A stretch of DNA of 64,000 nucleotides, taken from contig JAJDCG010000001.1 in the NCBI GenBank assembly GCA_029260965.1, positions 434,001 to 498,000 on the forward strand. Direction: 5' to 3'. A program made the position numbers and the translations under genes. The notes under the pieces are model-generated. The model was not told where the DNA came from. It ran no database searches and saw nothing but the letters and a program-made list of their open reading frames with translations. The stretch is from Candidatus Levyibacteriota bacterium. Its GTDB lineage: Bacteria > Patescibacteria > Microgenomatia > Levybacterales > UBA12049. Shown here one piece after another: positions 27,529-36,324 of the stretch; position 1 is the stretch's first letter, and each line of letters opens with the position of its first letter.

Positions 27529-28585
27529 GGTAAATAAATGGGGAGGAGCTGAAAGAGTTTTGCTGGCTTTGCATGAACTTTTTCCTAATGCACCTCTGTA
27601 TACGTCTGTTTATGATAAAAGTGCTGCCCCCTGGGCAGATGTATTTGACATAAAAACCTCATTTCTTCAGAAAATTCCTTTTGCCAGATCGCGCCATGAA
27701 TTCCTGGCAGCTTTCATGCCATTTGCATTTGGAAAATTTAATTTTGATAAATATGATCTGGTTATTTCAGTTACTTCTGAGGCTGCAAAAGGAATAAAGA
27801 CAGGAAAAAATACGAAACATATCTGTTACTGTTTGACACCTACTCGTTATCTATGGAGCGGATATGATGAGTATTTTACCAGTAAGTTTTTTAAATTTTT
27901 GACTTACCCTCTTGTTTGGGTATTGAGAAACCTGGATTTGAGATCTGCCAATAAGCCGGATAAGTATGTCGCTATTTCAAAAGAAGTACAAAAGAGAATT
28001 AGAAGATACTATCAAAGGGAATCGGATGTAGTCTATCCACCAGTGACCTTGGGGAAGAAAAACGCTTTACGCACAAATCCTAACCCTTCACCCTATTACT
28101 TGATTGTTTCACGGCTCTCAAAGTTTACTAGGTACAAAAAAGTTGATTTAGCTGTAAAGGCTGCTAACAAATTAGGAATCTCGCTCAAAGTAGTTGGTGA
28201 TGGTAATCTAAAAAAAGACCTTGAAGGGATGGCTGGGCCGACGGTTGCGTTTTTAGGAAGATTAAGCGACAAAAAATTGTCGGAGTATTATAAAAATTGT
28301 CGTGCACTTATTTTCCCTGGTTTTGAGGATTTGGGGCTTGTGATGATAGAGGCGCAGACGTTTGGAAGGCCAGTTGTTGCTTATGGAAAGGGTGGTGCGC
28401 TGGAATTGGTGAACAAAAAAACAGGAATTTTATTTGAGAATCAAACAATAGATTCGTTAGTAAGAGCAATTAAAAAATTTGAAAAGATAGATTTTGATTC
28501 AGCAGACTGCATAGAGAATGCTAAAAGATTTGATATGCAAAATTTCAAAAAAGACTTTTTAGCTGTTGTTAATGAGCTTTTTTGA
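27503..28585 (+). CDS. Glycosyltransferase family 4
   Basis: A 360-residue GT-B enzyme: MKIALVYDRVNKWGGAERVL at the N-terminus, HICYCLTPTRYLW in the acceptor domain, VSRLSKFTRYKKVDLAV and VVGDGNLKKDL in the donor domain, FPGFEDLGLVMIEAQTFGRPVV as the EX7E region. This combination is common in WbaZ/WcaI-like mannosyltransferases. The gene for GDP-mannose synthesis (manC) follows 23 nt later, which fits a mannosyl donor but does not prove it. Confidence 0.87.
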   Translation: MKIALVYDRVNKWGGAERVLLALHELFPNAPLYTSVYDKSAAPWADVFDIKTSFLQKIPFARSRHEFLAAFMPFAFGKFNFDKYDLVISVTSEAAKGIKTGKNTKHICYCLTPTRYLWSGYDEYFTSKFFKFLTYPLVWVLRNLDLRSANKPDKYVAISKEVQKRIRRYYQRESDVVYPPVTLGKKNALRTNPNPSPYYLIVSRLSKFTRYKKVDLAVKAANKLGISLKVVGDGNLKKDLEGMAGPTVAFLGRLSDKKLSEYYKNCRALIFPGFEDLGLVMIEAQTFGRPVVAYGKGGALELVNKKTGILFENQTIDSLVRAIKKFEKIDFDSADCIENAKRFDMQNFKKDFLAVVNELF

Positions 28586-28588
28586 TAC

Positions 28589-28603
28589 TATAATAGTTAG
28601 AAT
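28589..28603 (+). promoter_or_regulatory. Candidate -10 elements before manC
   Basis: TATAAT (28589-28594) and TAGAAT (28598-28603) lie 14 and 5 nt before ATG 28609. No Shine-Dalgarno sequence is seen. One of them is probably the -10 of manC. Confidence 0.45.
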
Positions 28604-28608
28604 ATATT

Positions 28609-29691
28609 ATGAAGGTTGTAATATTTGCAGGAGGTGTAGGCACAAGATTGTGGCCACTCTCAAGGAAAAATACTCCTAAACAATTCGGTAAAATAATTGG
28701 TGACAAATCAACGCTGCAGCTTGCGTATGAACGGGTTGCTCCGATTGTTGATCCTAAAGATATTTATGTATCAACAGGCTCCAGGTACATAAATGTGATT
28801 AAAGATCAGCTGCCAAACATTCCAAATGAAAATTTTATTTTTGAACCTGAAATGCGTGATGTTGGAGCAGCAGTTGGCCTAATAGCTGCAATTTTGAATA
28901 AAGTCGCCCCTGATGAGCCATTTATTATTCTTTGGAGCGATCAAGTCGTAAAAGAAGAAGAAGTATTTAGGAATGTTTTGAAACATGTAGCTGATATGTT
29001 GAATGAAGAAAAGAGCAAAATCGTTTTTATCGCTCATACTTCCCGATTTGCCAGTCAAAATCTTGGATGGATAGAGAGAGGGAATAAAGTAAAGTCATTA
29101 AATGGTTTTGATATGTATGAGTTTAAAAGTTGGCATTATAGACCAGAGCCTACTCTTGCTGAAGAATTTCACAAGAGTGAGAATCATTATTGGAATCCAG
29201 GATATTTTGGTACAACAGCAAAATTTTTATTTTCTCTTTTCGAAAAATATGCCCCAGAAATGCATGCAAAGTTAAAGGAGCTGGGAGATGCTTATGGAAC
29301 TAACCGGTTTGAGAAAAAGCTTGAAGAGCTTTATCCTTCACTCGAGAAGATATCTTTTGATAATCTTATTTTAGAGAAGATTGACCCCAGTGATGGGTAT
29401 GTGATTGGTTCTGATTTTGGTTGGAGTGATGTGGGTGCTTGGGAGTCATTAAAAGAGGCATTGACAGATAGTGAAGAGGAAAATTTAACCAAAGGACGCG
29501 TCATGTTGAATGATTCCAGGGATGTTCTGGTTTATAACTATACTGATCAGATGGTTGTTGGCATTGATCTTGAAAAATTCTTGGTAATTAATACCGGGGA
29601 TGTGCTTCTGGTTTGTCCCAAAGATTCTGTGCCAAAGATAAAAAAGTTTGTTGAAAAACTCAGTGGAACTGAAAATGAAGACTTAATTTAG
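28609..29691 (+). CDS. manC: Mannose-1-phosphate guanylyltransferase
   Basis: A 360-residue nucleotidyltransferase that makes GDP-mannose from mannose 1-phosphate and GTP. The signature VVIFAGGVGTRLWPLSRKNTPKQF-type segment (split here as FAGGVGTRLWPLSR and TPKQF) lies at residues 4-27; FEPEMRDVGAAVG, WSDQVV and WNPGYF follow in the usual order, and SDFGWSDVGAW lies near 267. It lacks the phosphomannose isomerase domain of bifunctional ManC/AlgA. It should supply the mannosyltransferases encoded directly upstream. Confidence 0.92.
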   Translation: MKVVIFAGGVGTRLWPLSRKNTPKQFGKIIGDKSTLQLAYERVAPIVDPKDIYVSTGSRYINVIKDQLPNIPNENFIFEPEMRDVGAAVGLIAAILNKVAPDEPFIILWSDQVVKEEEVFRNVLKHVADMLNEEKSKIVFIAHTSRFASQNLGWIERGNKVKSLNGFDMYEFKSWHYRPEPTLAEEFHKSENHYWNPGYFGTTAKFLFSLFEKYAPEMHAKLKELGDAYGTNRFEKKLEELYPSLEKISFDNLILEKIDPSDGYVIGSDFGWSDVGAWESLKEALTDSEEENLTKGRVMLNDSRDVLVYNYTDQMVVGIDLEKFLVINTGDVLLVCPKDSVPKIKKFVEKLSGTENEDLI

Positions 29692-29692
29692 G

Positions 29693-30358
29693 ATGGCAAA
29701 AAGTAAAACTAAAAAAAATGGATTCTACGATATAGAAAAGAGAATAACGGATATATTTTTTTCCATAATCCTCATAATTACTTTTTTGCCGATTATTATC
29801 GTTGTTGCAATAGCAATAAAGCTTGATTCAGTCGGTACTATTTTTGCTGATACGCCTGAAAGAGTCGGGATGAAAGGGAAAACATTCAAAATGTATAAAT
29901 TTCGTTCCATGGTAAAGGATGCACATATTCTTCTCAGAAATGACCCAAAATACAAAGAGCTATATGATACATATAAAAAGGGTAGTTATAAATTAAAAAA
30001 TGATCCACGTATCACTAGGATAGGTCGTGTTATCAGAAAATATTCGCTTGATGAATTACCACAATTTATAAATGTTCTCATGGGTGAAATGAGTATTGTT
30101 GGGCCTCGCGCTTATTATCCTGATGAGCTGACAGAGCAACAGAAAAAGTATCCCTATACAAAAGAGGCAGTGAAAGTAGTGCTTTCAGTGAAGCCTGGCA
30201 TCACAGGTTATTGGCAGGTTACAGGTAGATCGCAAATAAATTTTGATAAAAGAATCCAGATGGATGCAGATTATGCAAAAAAACGTTCTATTCTGTATGA
30301 TTTTTGGATCATCCTCAAAACTCCATACGCTATGATTTCAGGTCGTGGCGCTCTATGA
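29693..30358 (+). CDS. Priming sugar-phosphate transferase (WcaJ/monotopic PGT type)
   Basis: A 221-residue bacterial sugar transferase that attaches the first sugar phosphate to undecaprenyl phosphate. One re-entrant membrane helix (about 15-42) is followed by the catalytic core: FKMYKFRSMV, KNDPRITRIGRVIRKYSLDELPQ with the DE pair, and MSIVGPRAYYPDE, then KPGITGYWQVTGRS. It is the short form without the extra N-terminal membrane domain of WcaJ. It begins 1 nt after manC ends, so both should be translated from one mRNA. Confidence 0.92.
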   Translation: MAKSKTKKNGFYDIEKRITDIFFSIILIITFLPIIIVVAIAIKLDSVGTIFADTPERVGMKGKTFKMYKFRSMVKDAHILLRNDPKYKELYDTYKKGSYKLKNDPRITRIGRVIRKYSLDELPQFINVLMGEMSIVGPRAYYPDELTEQQKKYPYTKEAVKVVLSVKPGITGYWQVTGRSQINFDKRIQMDADYAKKRSILYDFWIILKTPYAMISGRGAL

Positions 30359-30380
30359 TTAGGATCAAAATTTTTCTGTC

Positions 30381-30418
30381 TTGTCAAGTTGACAATAACC
30401 TCAATATTTCAGTAATAT
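30381..30418 (+). promoter_or_regulatory. Promoter of DUF4012 gene with palindromic operator
   Basis: TTGACA (30389-30394), 18-nt spacer and TAATAT (30413-30418) stand 9 nt before ATG 30428. The -35 forms the right half of the perfect palindrome TTGTCAAGTTGACAA (30381-30395), so a dimeric repressor could bind there. Confidence 0.65.
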
Positions 30419-30427
30419 TAAGATCTG

Positions 30428-32410
30428 ATGGGTGGATTTGATAAGATTGAGCTAGGTAAAAAAGAGGAATCTAGAAAAGATACACTGAGTAGTGGAGGTC
30501 AGGATTTTGCCCGCATGCAGAGCGGTACCAGTTTTATGAGTAGAAGAAGTGGGAAAAAGAAATTCAAATTTTCAAGAAAGAAAACCTCAATAATAGCAGG
30601 TGTGCTTGCTGCTATCCTGGTGTTGGTAGGAATTCCAGCATATCTTACTTACGATTCTGGTCTTAAGACATATAGGCAAGCAAAGCTGGTTGCAGCAGCC
30701 ATGGATACTCAGAATGTCGAGCAGGCATCAAAAGAAATTGAAATCACGAGAAAGCATCTTAAAAACACTCAACGCAGTTTTAAATTTCTCATTCCTTTTA
30801 AATTTGTGCCTGTTATTGGTTGGTACTATAGTGATTTAGGGCATATGCTAAATGCTGGTTCACATGGGCTTGAGGCAGCAACTGTTGCTACAGATGCAAT
30901 AAAACCATATGCAGACGTGTTGGGTCTCAAGGGAGAAGGAAGTTTTTCAGAAGGATCAGCAGAAGATAGGATAAAGACTGCTGTTCTGACAATAGGAAAG
31001 ATTACTCCTGAGGTTGATAGAATAGCTGTCTCTCTTGAGAAAGTTCAGGTCGAGATTGATGAAGTAAATCCTGATCATTATCCTGCGTTTTTGTTTGGTC
31101 CGAGTTTTAAATCTCGTCTTGAGAATCTTAAAAAAATAACAGATCAGGGAGTTAGTTTTGTGACAGATGCAAAACCTTTGGTAAAAGTGCTTCCATCGCT
31201 TCTTGGTGAGGAGGAACCAAAGAAATATCTAATTTTGTTCCAGAACGACAAGGAGCTTAGACCAACAGGAGGATTTATAACTGCATTTGCTATCTTCAAT
31301 GTAGATAAGGGTGTTATAAAAATTGAGAGGTCTGATGATATATATGATCTTGATAATTCCATATCTGGTAAGCCTCCAGCACCTGATGCAATTCAGAGAT
31401 ACCTGGCAAACGTATCGGTTCTCAATCTCCGTGACAGTAACGTTTCTCCTGACTTTATAGAGTCGATGGAGACGTTTAATTCTCTTTATGAAAAATCAGG
31501 ACAAAGCGTTGATGTGGACGGAATTATTGCGCTGGATACAAGTGTTTTGGTGTCAACCATAAAAGTTTTGGATGATCAGGTACAGGCAGGTGGCATGACA
31601 TTTAATACACAGATTGACGAGCGTTGTGATTGTCCACAGGTTATTTATGAGTTAGAAAATACAATATCCCGTCCTGTAAATTATGTCAAAACAGATCGCA
31701 AGAGTTTGATTGGAGAGCTTTTGCAGGCTATTATGACCAAGGCATTCTCATCAAGCCCCAAGATTTATTGGGGACCACTATTTCAGACAATACTTACAGA
31801 GGCTGATCAGAAGCACGTACTTGTTTATCTCTACAACAAAGAGGCACAGCAGGGAATCGAGGCACTTAATTATGCAGGGCGCATCAGAGATTTTGAGGGT
31901 GATTATCTACACATCAATGAGAGTTCTTTTTCTGGGGCAAAGGTAAATATCTTCCTTGAGGAGGAGGTCGAAAATAAATACGAGGTTGATAAAGAAGGTA
32001 TTGTTACAAAGACTGTAACTATTACTTATAAAAATCCATACCCTCCGTCTGATTGTAATCTCGAGTCAGGAGGTTTATGTTTGAATGCTGAATATAGGGA
32101 TTGGTTGAGGATTTATGTACCTCAGGGAAGTGAGTTGGTTGATAGCGAAGGTTCTCAGGTAAAAATAGAAACGTCTGAAGAGTTCGGAAAGACGCTTTTT
32201 GAAGGTTTTATTACGGTGAGACCTCAGGGTTCAAAGAAATTTTCTATCACATATAAGCTTCCATTTAAGCTTGAAAAAGGATCACCACTTCCTCTTATGA
32301 TACAAAAACAGCCAGGCACCCATGGTAATGTATATACAAATGTTGTTAATGGTAAGACTATTGAGACATTTCCTCTCTTGACAGATAAAGAAGCTTTGCT
32401 CAAGATATAA
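30428..32410 (+). CDS. DUF4012 domain membrane-anchored protein
   Basis: A 660-residue protein. A polar N-terminus with basic KKKFKFSRKK precedes one membrane helix (about 55-78); the rest should be outside the cell. The DUF4012 core includes KYLILFQNDKELRPTGGFI (about 268-285), FNVDKGVI and DRSN-like LRDSNVSPDFIESM (about 335-348), followed by a C-terminal beta-rich domain. The family is frequent in Patescibacteria and Gram-positives near polysaccharide genes, but has no settled function. It has its own promoter with a palindromic operator. A role in attaching or exporting glycan is inference. Confidence 0.82.
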   Translation: MGGFDKIELGKKEESRKDTLSSGGQDFARMQSGTSFMSRRSGKKKFKFSRKKTSIIAGVLAAILVLVGIPAYLTYDSGLKTYRQAKLVAAAMDTQNVEQASKEIEITRKHLKNTQRSFKFLIPFKFVPVIGWYYSDLGHMLNAGSHGLEAATVATDAIKPYADVLGLKGEGSFSEGSAEDRIKTAVLTIGKITPEVDRIAVSLEKVQVEIDEVNPDHYPAFLFGPSFKSRLENLKKITDQGVSFVTDAKPLVKVLPSLLGEEEPKKYLILFQNDKELRPTGGFITAFAIFNVDKGVIKIERSDDIYDLDNSISGKPPAPDAIQRYLANVSVLNLRDSNVSPDFIESMETFNSLYEKSGQSVDVDGIIALDTSVLVSTIKVLDDQVQAGGMTFNTQIDERCDCPQVIYELENTISRPVNYVKTDRKSLIGELLQAIMTKAFSSSPKIYWGPLFQTILTEADQKHVLVYLYNKEAQQGIEALNYAGRIRDFEGDYLHINESSFSGAKVNIFLEEEVENKYEVDKEGIVTKTVTITYKNPYPPSDCNLESGGLCLNAEYRDWLRIYVPQGSELVDSEGSQVKIETSEEFGKTLFEGFITVRPQGSKKFSITYKLPFKLEKGSPLPLMIQKQPGTHGNVYTNVVNGKTIETFPLLTDKEALLKI

Positions 32411-32431
32411 GTAAGTAGGGCTTTATTTCTA

Positions 32432-32974
32432 ATGCGTAATTTTAAAACAGAAGGTATTATTATCAAGAGGCGAAATTTTCAGGATCAGGACCGTATTCTG
32501 ACGATATTTACACCGTTTAATGGCAAGATTTCCGTCCGCGGTACAGGAGTACGCAAGATCACAAGTCGTAGATCAGGCCACATAGAGCTTCTTAACCACA
32601 GCATGCTTACTTTATATCAGGGCAAATCCTTTCCTGTGCTTACTGAGGCTGCAACTATCAATAATTTTTCAGAAATAAAAAAAGATCTTGATACCATGGG
32701 GTTTGCGTATCATATTTGTGAATTGGTAGATGGTCTGTGTCCTGAGAATCAAGAAAATGTGCAAGTTTTCTCGCTTCTCAAAGATACGCTTATGAGTCTG
32801 GAGGCAGATCTGGACAAGAGATCAATTGTCAATGAGTTTGAGATGAAACTTCTTGCCATGCTTGGGTTTTGGAACAAGGTTGATTACGCTCAGGTATTTG
32901 ATACTCAGAGTTTTATCGAGAACATCCTCGAGCGTCGTCTCAAATCCCGCAGAATCTTCACCAAAATTAACTAA
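32432..32974 (+). CDS. recO: DNA repair protein RecO, short form
   Basis: A 180-residue RecO-like protein. The N-terminal OB-fold is clear: FKTEGIIIKRRNFQDQDRILTIFT and GKISVRGTGVRK (about 3-45). The helical part follows to FEMKLLAMLGFWNK. It ends where typical RecO (about 240 residues) has its zinc-binding Cys cluster; none is present. In RecFOR repair the protein helps RecA load onto SSB-covered DNA. It lies 21 nt after the DUF4012 gene. Confidence 0.82.
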   Translation: MRNFKTEGIIIKRRNFQDQDRILTIFTPFNGKISVRGTGVRKITSRRSGHIELLNHSMLTLYQGKSFPVLTEAATINNFSEIKKDLDTMGFAYHICELVDGLCPENQENVQVFSLLKDTLMSLEADLDKRSIVNEFEMKLLAMLGFWNKVDYAQVFDTQSFIENILERRLKSRRIFTKIN

Positions 32975-33002
32975 TTCAGTCTCAAACATTGACTATCGGG
33001 TG

Positions 33003-33008
33003 TATAAT
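33003..33008 (+). promoter_or_regulatory. -10 element of small gene, leaderless type
   Basis: A perfect TATAAT ends 6 nt before ATG 33015. A TTGACT at 32989-32994 is too close to serve as its -35. Confidence 0.5.
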
Positions 33009-33014
33009 AAAGGC

Positions 33015-33263
33015 ATGAGAGAGAGGGGTTTATCCAGAATTGGTCAGGATCCAGAGCTTAAAGCAACATATGTTTTGCAAGAAGCGTTGGGAGGGTTTGA
33101 TAGAAAGCTTAGAATGAATCCAGAAAGACGAGAGGGAGAAAGCCCACTAATTAATAATAGAGCTGGCGCAGAGGAACTAATTGGAAAAATAGGCGGAACT
33201 GCAGGTTTTATAAAGATTCTCAATGTGGTGGTTTTGAGCGATAGGAAAACTGTTAAAAAATAA
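33015..33263 (+). CDS. Small hypothetical protein, 82 residues
   Basis: The start at 33015 was chosen because a TATAAT stands 6 nt upstream and the frame further upstream runs over recO. The protein is basic and Arg/Gly-rich (MRERGLSRIGQDPELKATY...), with AGAEELIGKIGGTAGFIKIL in its second half. It has no membrane segment and no recognised domain. It lies between recO and glyS. It may be a real small protein; support is the promoter and the clean frame only. Confidence 0.5.
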   Translation: MRERGLSRIGQDPELKATYVLQEALGGFDRKLRMNPERREGESPLINNRAGAEELIGKIGGTAGFIKILNVVVLSDRKTVKK

Positions 33264-33311
33264 GTTTTTACTTCTAAATATTAAAAGAAATAGACTATTA
33301 TTTCTTCACCC

Positions 33312-33340
33312 TTTACGCTTGAGCATCAACCCTTTATAAT
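33312..33340 (+). promoter_or_regulatory. glyS promoter, leaderless type
   Basis: TTTACG (33312-33317), a 17-nt spacer and TATAAT (33335-33340) end 6 nt before ATG 33347. No ribosome-binding site is present. Confidence 0.65.
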
Positions 33341-33346
33341 ATCCAT

Positions 33347-34819
33347 ATGGCATCAGACAAGATGGAAAAGATTGTAGCACTGGCAAAGCGACGGGGATTT
33401 ATCTACCCTGGATCAGAAATTTACGGCGGGCTTGCCAATACTTATGATTACGGACCGCTTGGCACTGAGCTTCTCAGAAACATAAAAGACCTTTGGTGGA
33501 GGATGTTTGTACAAAAACGTTCAGATATAGTTGGTCTTGATGCCAGTCTTATCTCACACCACAAGATCTGGGAAGCATCAGGTCATACTGCAGGCTTTGC
33601 CGATGCGATGATAGATTGTAAGAACTGCAAGGCGCGGATGAGAGCCGATCATTTATTAGAAGATTGCATAAGCAAGGGTGTAAATTTTTCTTTATTAAAG
33701 CAGACTTTATTGTCTCCAAATAATAAAACATTTAATAATGCTGAAAAGAAAATATTAGATAGTGTTGTTACAACAAATAAGGTTGAAGGATTATCAGTTG
33801 AAATATTAAATAAATTAATACTTTTTTTAAAACCAAAATGCCCAAATTGTGGGAAAATTGATTGGACAGATGTTCGCAAGTTTAATCAGCTTTTTCCTGT
33901 TCAGCTAGGGATAGTTGAGGGAGATAAAGGTTTGGCTTATCTGAGAGGAGAGACAGCACAGGGAATGTTTATCAATTTCAAAAATGTGGTTGATTCAACA
34001 AGAGTAAGACTTCCCTTTGGGATTGCGCAGCTTGGGAAAGGATTTAGAAATGAAATAACGCCAGGTAATTCGGTTTTTCGGACAATTGAGTTTGACATGG
34101 GTGAGATTGAGTATTTTTTTGATCCCAAGCAAAGTAACTGGCAGGAATTGTTTGAGGAATGGAAAGCAGAAATATGGGATTTTGTGATTAAAAAGCTGGG
34201 AATTGATGAGACCAATCTCCGTTGGAGAGAACACGCAAATGAGGAAAGATCTTTTTACAGCGAGCGGACAATTGACCTGGAGTACAAATTTCCATTTGGC
34301 TTCAAAGAACTTTGGGGGCTTGCATATCGTACTGACTATGATCTAACTCAGCACATGGATCTTTCAAAGAAAGATTTGACAATAGTTGATCCTCAGACTG
34401 GGATAAAGACTCTGCCTCATGTGATAGAGCCTGCAGTTGGAATTAACCGTTTGCTGCTTATGATTCTGGTAGATTCATATAGAGAAGAAGAAAATAGAGT
34501 TGTTCTCCAGATTCATCCCAAGCTTGCGCCATATAAAGTGGCTGTATTTCCGCTTCTTGGTAATAAAGAAGAGTTGATTACAAAGGCAAAAAACGTTTAT
34601 GATGATTTGAAAAAAGACTTTATGGTGGCATTTGACGATCGGGGGAATATAGGCAAGCGGTACATGAGCCAGGACGAGGCAGGAACGCCCTGGTGCGTGA
34701 CAGTTGATTTTGACACGCTTGATGATGACACAGTGACAATCAGAGACCGCGACACAGCCGAGCAGGAAAGGGTAAAAATAAAGGATTTGGCTGATTATTT
34801 TTCTAAAAAACTTCAATAG
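33347..34819 (+). CDS. glyS: Glycyl-tRNA synthetase, single-chain dimeric type
   Basis: A 490-residue class II synthetase of the alpha2 type (eukaryote/archaea/Gram-positive form, also called GlyQS), charging tRNA-Gly. RRGFIYPGSEIYGG and YDYGPLGTEL (motif 1 region) are at residues 13-40. Two CxxC pairs (CKNC about 90, CPNC about 165) suggest a zinc-binding insertion. RGETAQGMFINF, GFRNEITP (motif 2) and PAVGINRLLL (motif 3 region) follow, then the anticodon-binding domain with YRDRDT-like VTIRDRDT near the end. It has its own leaderless promoter. Confidence 0.95.
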   Translation: MASDKMEKIVALAKRRGFIYPGSEIYGGLANTYDYGPLGTELLRNIKDLWWRMFVQKRSDIVGLDASLISHHKIWEASGHTAGFADAMIDCKNCKARMRADHLLEDCISKGVNFSLLKQTLLSPNNKTFNNAEKKILDSVVTTNKVEGLSVEILNKLILFLKPKCPNCGKIDWTDVRKFNQLFPVQLGIVEGDKGLAYLRGETAQGMFINFKNVVDSTRVRLPFGIAQLGKGFRNEITPGNSVFRTIEFDMGEIEYFFDPKQSNWQELFEEWKAEIWDFVIKKLGIDETNLRWREHANEERSFYSERTIDLEYKFPFGFKELWGLAYRTDYDLTQHMDLSKKDLTIVDPQTGIKTLPHVIEPAVGINRLLLMILVDSYREEENRVVLQIHPKLAPYKVAVFPLLGNKEELITKAKNVYDDLKKDFMVAFDDRGNIGKRYMSQDEAGTPWCVTVDFDTLDDDTVTIRDRDTAEQERVKIKDLADYFSKKLQ

Positions 34820-34832
34820 AGTCCTATAGCTC

Positions 34833-34861
34833 TTGAAAAAATGAATTTCTTGAGTTATAAT
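34833..34861 (+). promoter_or_regulatory. Strong leaderless-type promoter of unknown gene
   Basis: TTGAAA (34833-34838), exactly 17 nt, and TATAAT (34856-34861) end 7 nt before ATG 34869. The near-consensus spacing makes this one of the clearest examples in the window. Confidence 0.7.
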
Positions 34862-34868
34862 TCGCATA

Positions 34869-35963
34869 ATGAATGCACCGGATAGGCTCTGTGCTTATGC
34901 TCCACAAGATGAACGCAATGCCCGTCGTTCATTACTTCCAGCTGTCATTACTATCTACATAAACGAAGCTGTGAAAAGGGCAAGAAGAACACCAGCTGTA
35001 AACGAAGTTTTTCAATTTCCATTACGGAATGCTAAGATTGAGGGTATAAATTTTTGTCCAGCCGTTACAAGCACTTTTGCTATTTTTACAAAAGCAGCAC
35101 ATGTATTAGGGGATGGATGGCAGATGAGCGAGATCTTAACAGATGATCAAAGAAATATCCTAGATGGAGCCATAGAATTTGGCGCTGATGTTCCAGACAA
35201 TCACTTTAAGAATAATTTTTTAACATCATATCCTTTATTTGCTTTAGGCTTGTTACACGAGTTAATATATGCAGGTGAAATAGAAAAACCCGAAACTGTA
35301 AGGCAAGTGCTTGAGTTATTGAAAGATACTGATCTGCATGGTTTAATGCGGGAGGGAATGCATACTGCAAGTCGGGTGTGGAGTCAGGAAGCTAAAACAA
35401 GTCCGTGGGAAATTTTTCGTAATTTTAGACATTTATATAACTATGGCAAAGAGTCGCCATTTATAATCAATAATGATGGGTCTCGTTCTTTTAAATCGGA
35501 GATTACTACTCATCTTCATGCAAAAATGAGGGCAGTAAACCAAAAGGGAGAACGCGCAGCTGTAAGTTGCCCAATTGCAGTTCGGACAATTTACGATATT
35601 AGTAACGATCCAAGTTCCTGTGCATACATTAGCGAAGACCAAAGAAGGAGCTTGATTACTCCAGATCCAAAATCAGGTCTTCCTTTGGCAACGCAGAATG
35701 AAAAAGGTGCTATCCATATTGAGTTTGATGCGCTAAATGCTTTAAGTGACTTTTTTTTAGAATTTGCTGAAAACGTAATTACGCAAAGAGGCGTACCTGT
35801 TCTGATAGATTGTAGAGGATGGCCTCACAAAGATGGCATAATTTATATTGATCAAAATGAATCTGTTCCTTCTGCATTAAAGCATGAGCCTAGGCCTGAT
35901 TGCCCACTAAATAGCGATGAGAACATAATATTTGGAAATAAGCCTTGTTCTTGCGCAGCTTAG
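34869..35963 (+). CDS. Unrecognised 364-residue soluble protein
   Basis: I do not recognise the family. The protein has no signal peptide or membrane segment. It looks alpha-helical in its first two thirds (for example EILTDDQRNILDGAIEF and LFALGLLHELIYAGEIE) and has several Cys, with CPLNSDENIIFGNKPCSC close to the C-terminus. That FGNKPCSC end faintly recalls the heme-binding loop of cytochromes P450, but the other P450 motifs are absent, so I do not propose it. A near-consensus promoter precedes it. It faces a small HTH peptide gene tail to tail. Confidence 0.55.
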   Translation: MNAPDRLCAYAPQDERNARRSLLPAVITIYINEAVKRARRTPAVNEVFQFPLRNAKIEGINFCPAVTSTFAIFTKAAHVLGDGWQMSEILTDDQRNILDGAIEFGADVPDNHFKNNFLTSYPLFALGLLHELIYAGEIEKPETVRQVLELLKDTDLHGLMREGMHTASRVWSQEAKTSPWEIFRNFRHLYNYGKESPFIINNDGSRSFKSEITTHLHAKMRAVNQKGERAAVSCPIAVRTIYDISNDPSSCAYISEDQRRSLITPDPKSGLPLATQNEKGAIHIEFDALNALSDFFLEFAENVITQRGVPVLIDCRGWPHKDGIIYIDQNESVPSALKHEPRPDCPLNSDENIIFGNKPCSCAA

Positions 35964-35966
35964 CCT

Positions 35967-36104
35967 TCAAGTCACCCGTTTGATTCTTTGCACTGTTCGG
36001 ATGTTTCGTTTCAACCGTCTTGCGTACTCCTTTTTCGAGATACCAACTTTTAACCACGCACTAAGTAACTCTCTTTCTGTTTGAGTAAGTTTCTTGTGTT
36101 TCAT
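35967..36104 (-). CDS. 45-residue helix-turn-helix peptide, IS30-like remnant
   Basis: A short gene running from ATG 36104 to a TGA at 35967. The peptide (MKHKKLTQTERELLSAW..., then GISKKEYARRLKRNIRTVQRIKR) looks like the N-terminal HTH of IS30-type transposases, where L-T-x-x-E-R and R-x-x-x-T-x-x-R-x-I-K-R are usual. The remaining catalytic domain is missing. Unlike its neighbours it has a perfect Shine-Dalgarno sequence (GGGAGGTGA, 4 nt before the ATG), suggesting a different origin. It may be a transposase relic or a small DNA-binding protein. Confidence 0.5.
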   Translation of the reverse strand: MKHKKLTQTERELLSAWLKVGISKKEYARRLKRNIRTVQRIKRVT

Positions 36105-36324
36105 TTATTCACCTCCCTTCTACCTCAGAAAAGCAAATTGTGCCTTAACAAGAACCTTTAGGGGATGGCGATCGTTTCTAGAACTTGGGCTTTTAAATCT
36201 GTAGAATTTACAATGATATAATCATTTCCCAACGCACTGTATTTGTATAATTTCACGATTAAATTATAACAGAAATTTTTCGCTTGACAGGGAGGCAGGA
36301 TTTAGGATATTCTAAATTATACAA
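36105..36324. other. Non-coding spacer, 220 bp
   Basis: Apart from the Shine-Dalgarno sequence of the HTH gene and the promoter at 36284-36313 I see no gene. A TATAAT at 36217-36222 has no start codon at a fitting distance. Confidence 0.5.
36284..36313 (+). promoter_or_regulatory. Promoter of anchored hypothetical protein
   Basis: Consensus TTGACA (36284-36289), 18-nt spacer and TATTCT (36308-36313) lie 11 nt before ATG 36325. There is no Shine-Dalgarno sequence. Confidence 0.6.

Noticed and set aside
35900..35963. FGNKPCSC as a cytochrome P450 heme loop
   Set aside because: The I-helix and ExxR motifs are missing and the Cys lies at the extreme C-terminus.
36217..36222. TATAAT as a further leaderless promoter
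   Set aside because: No start codon lies at a suitable distance downstream.
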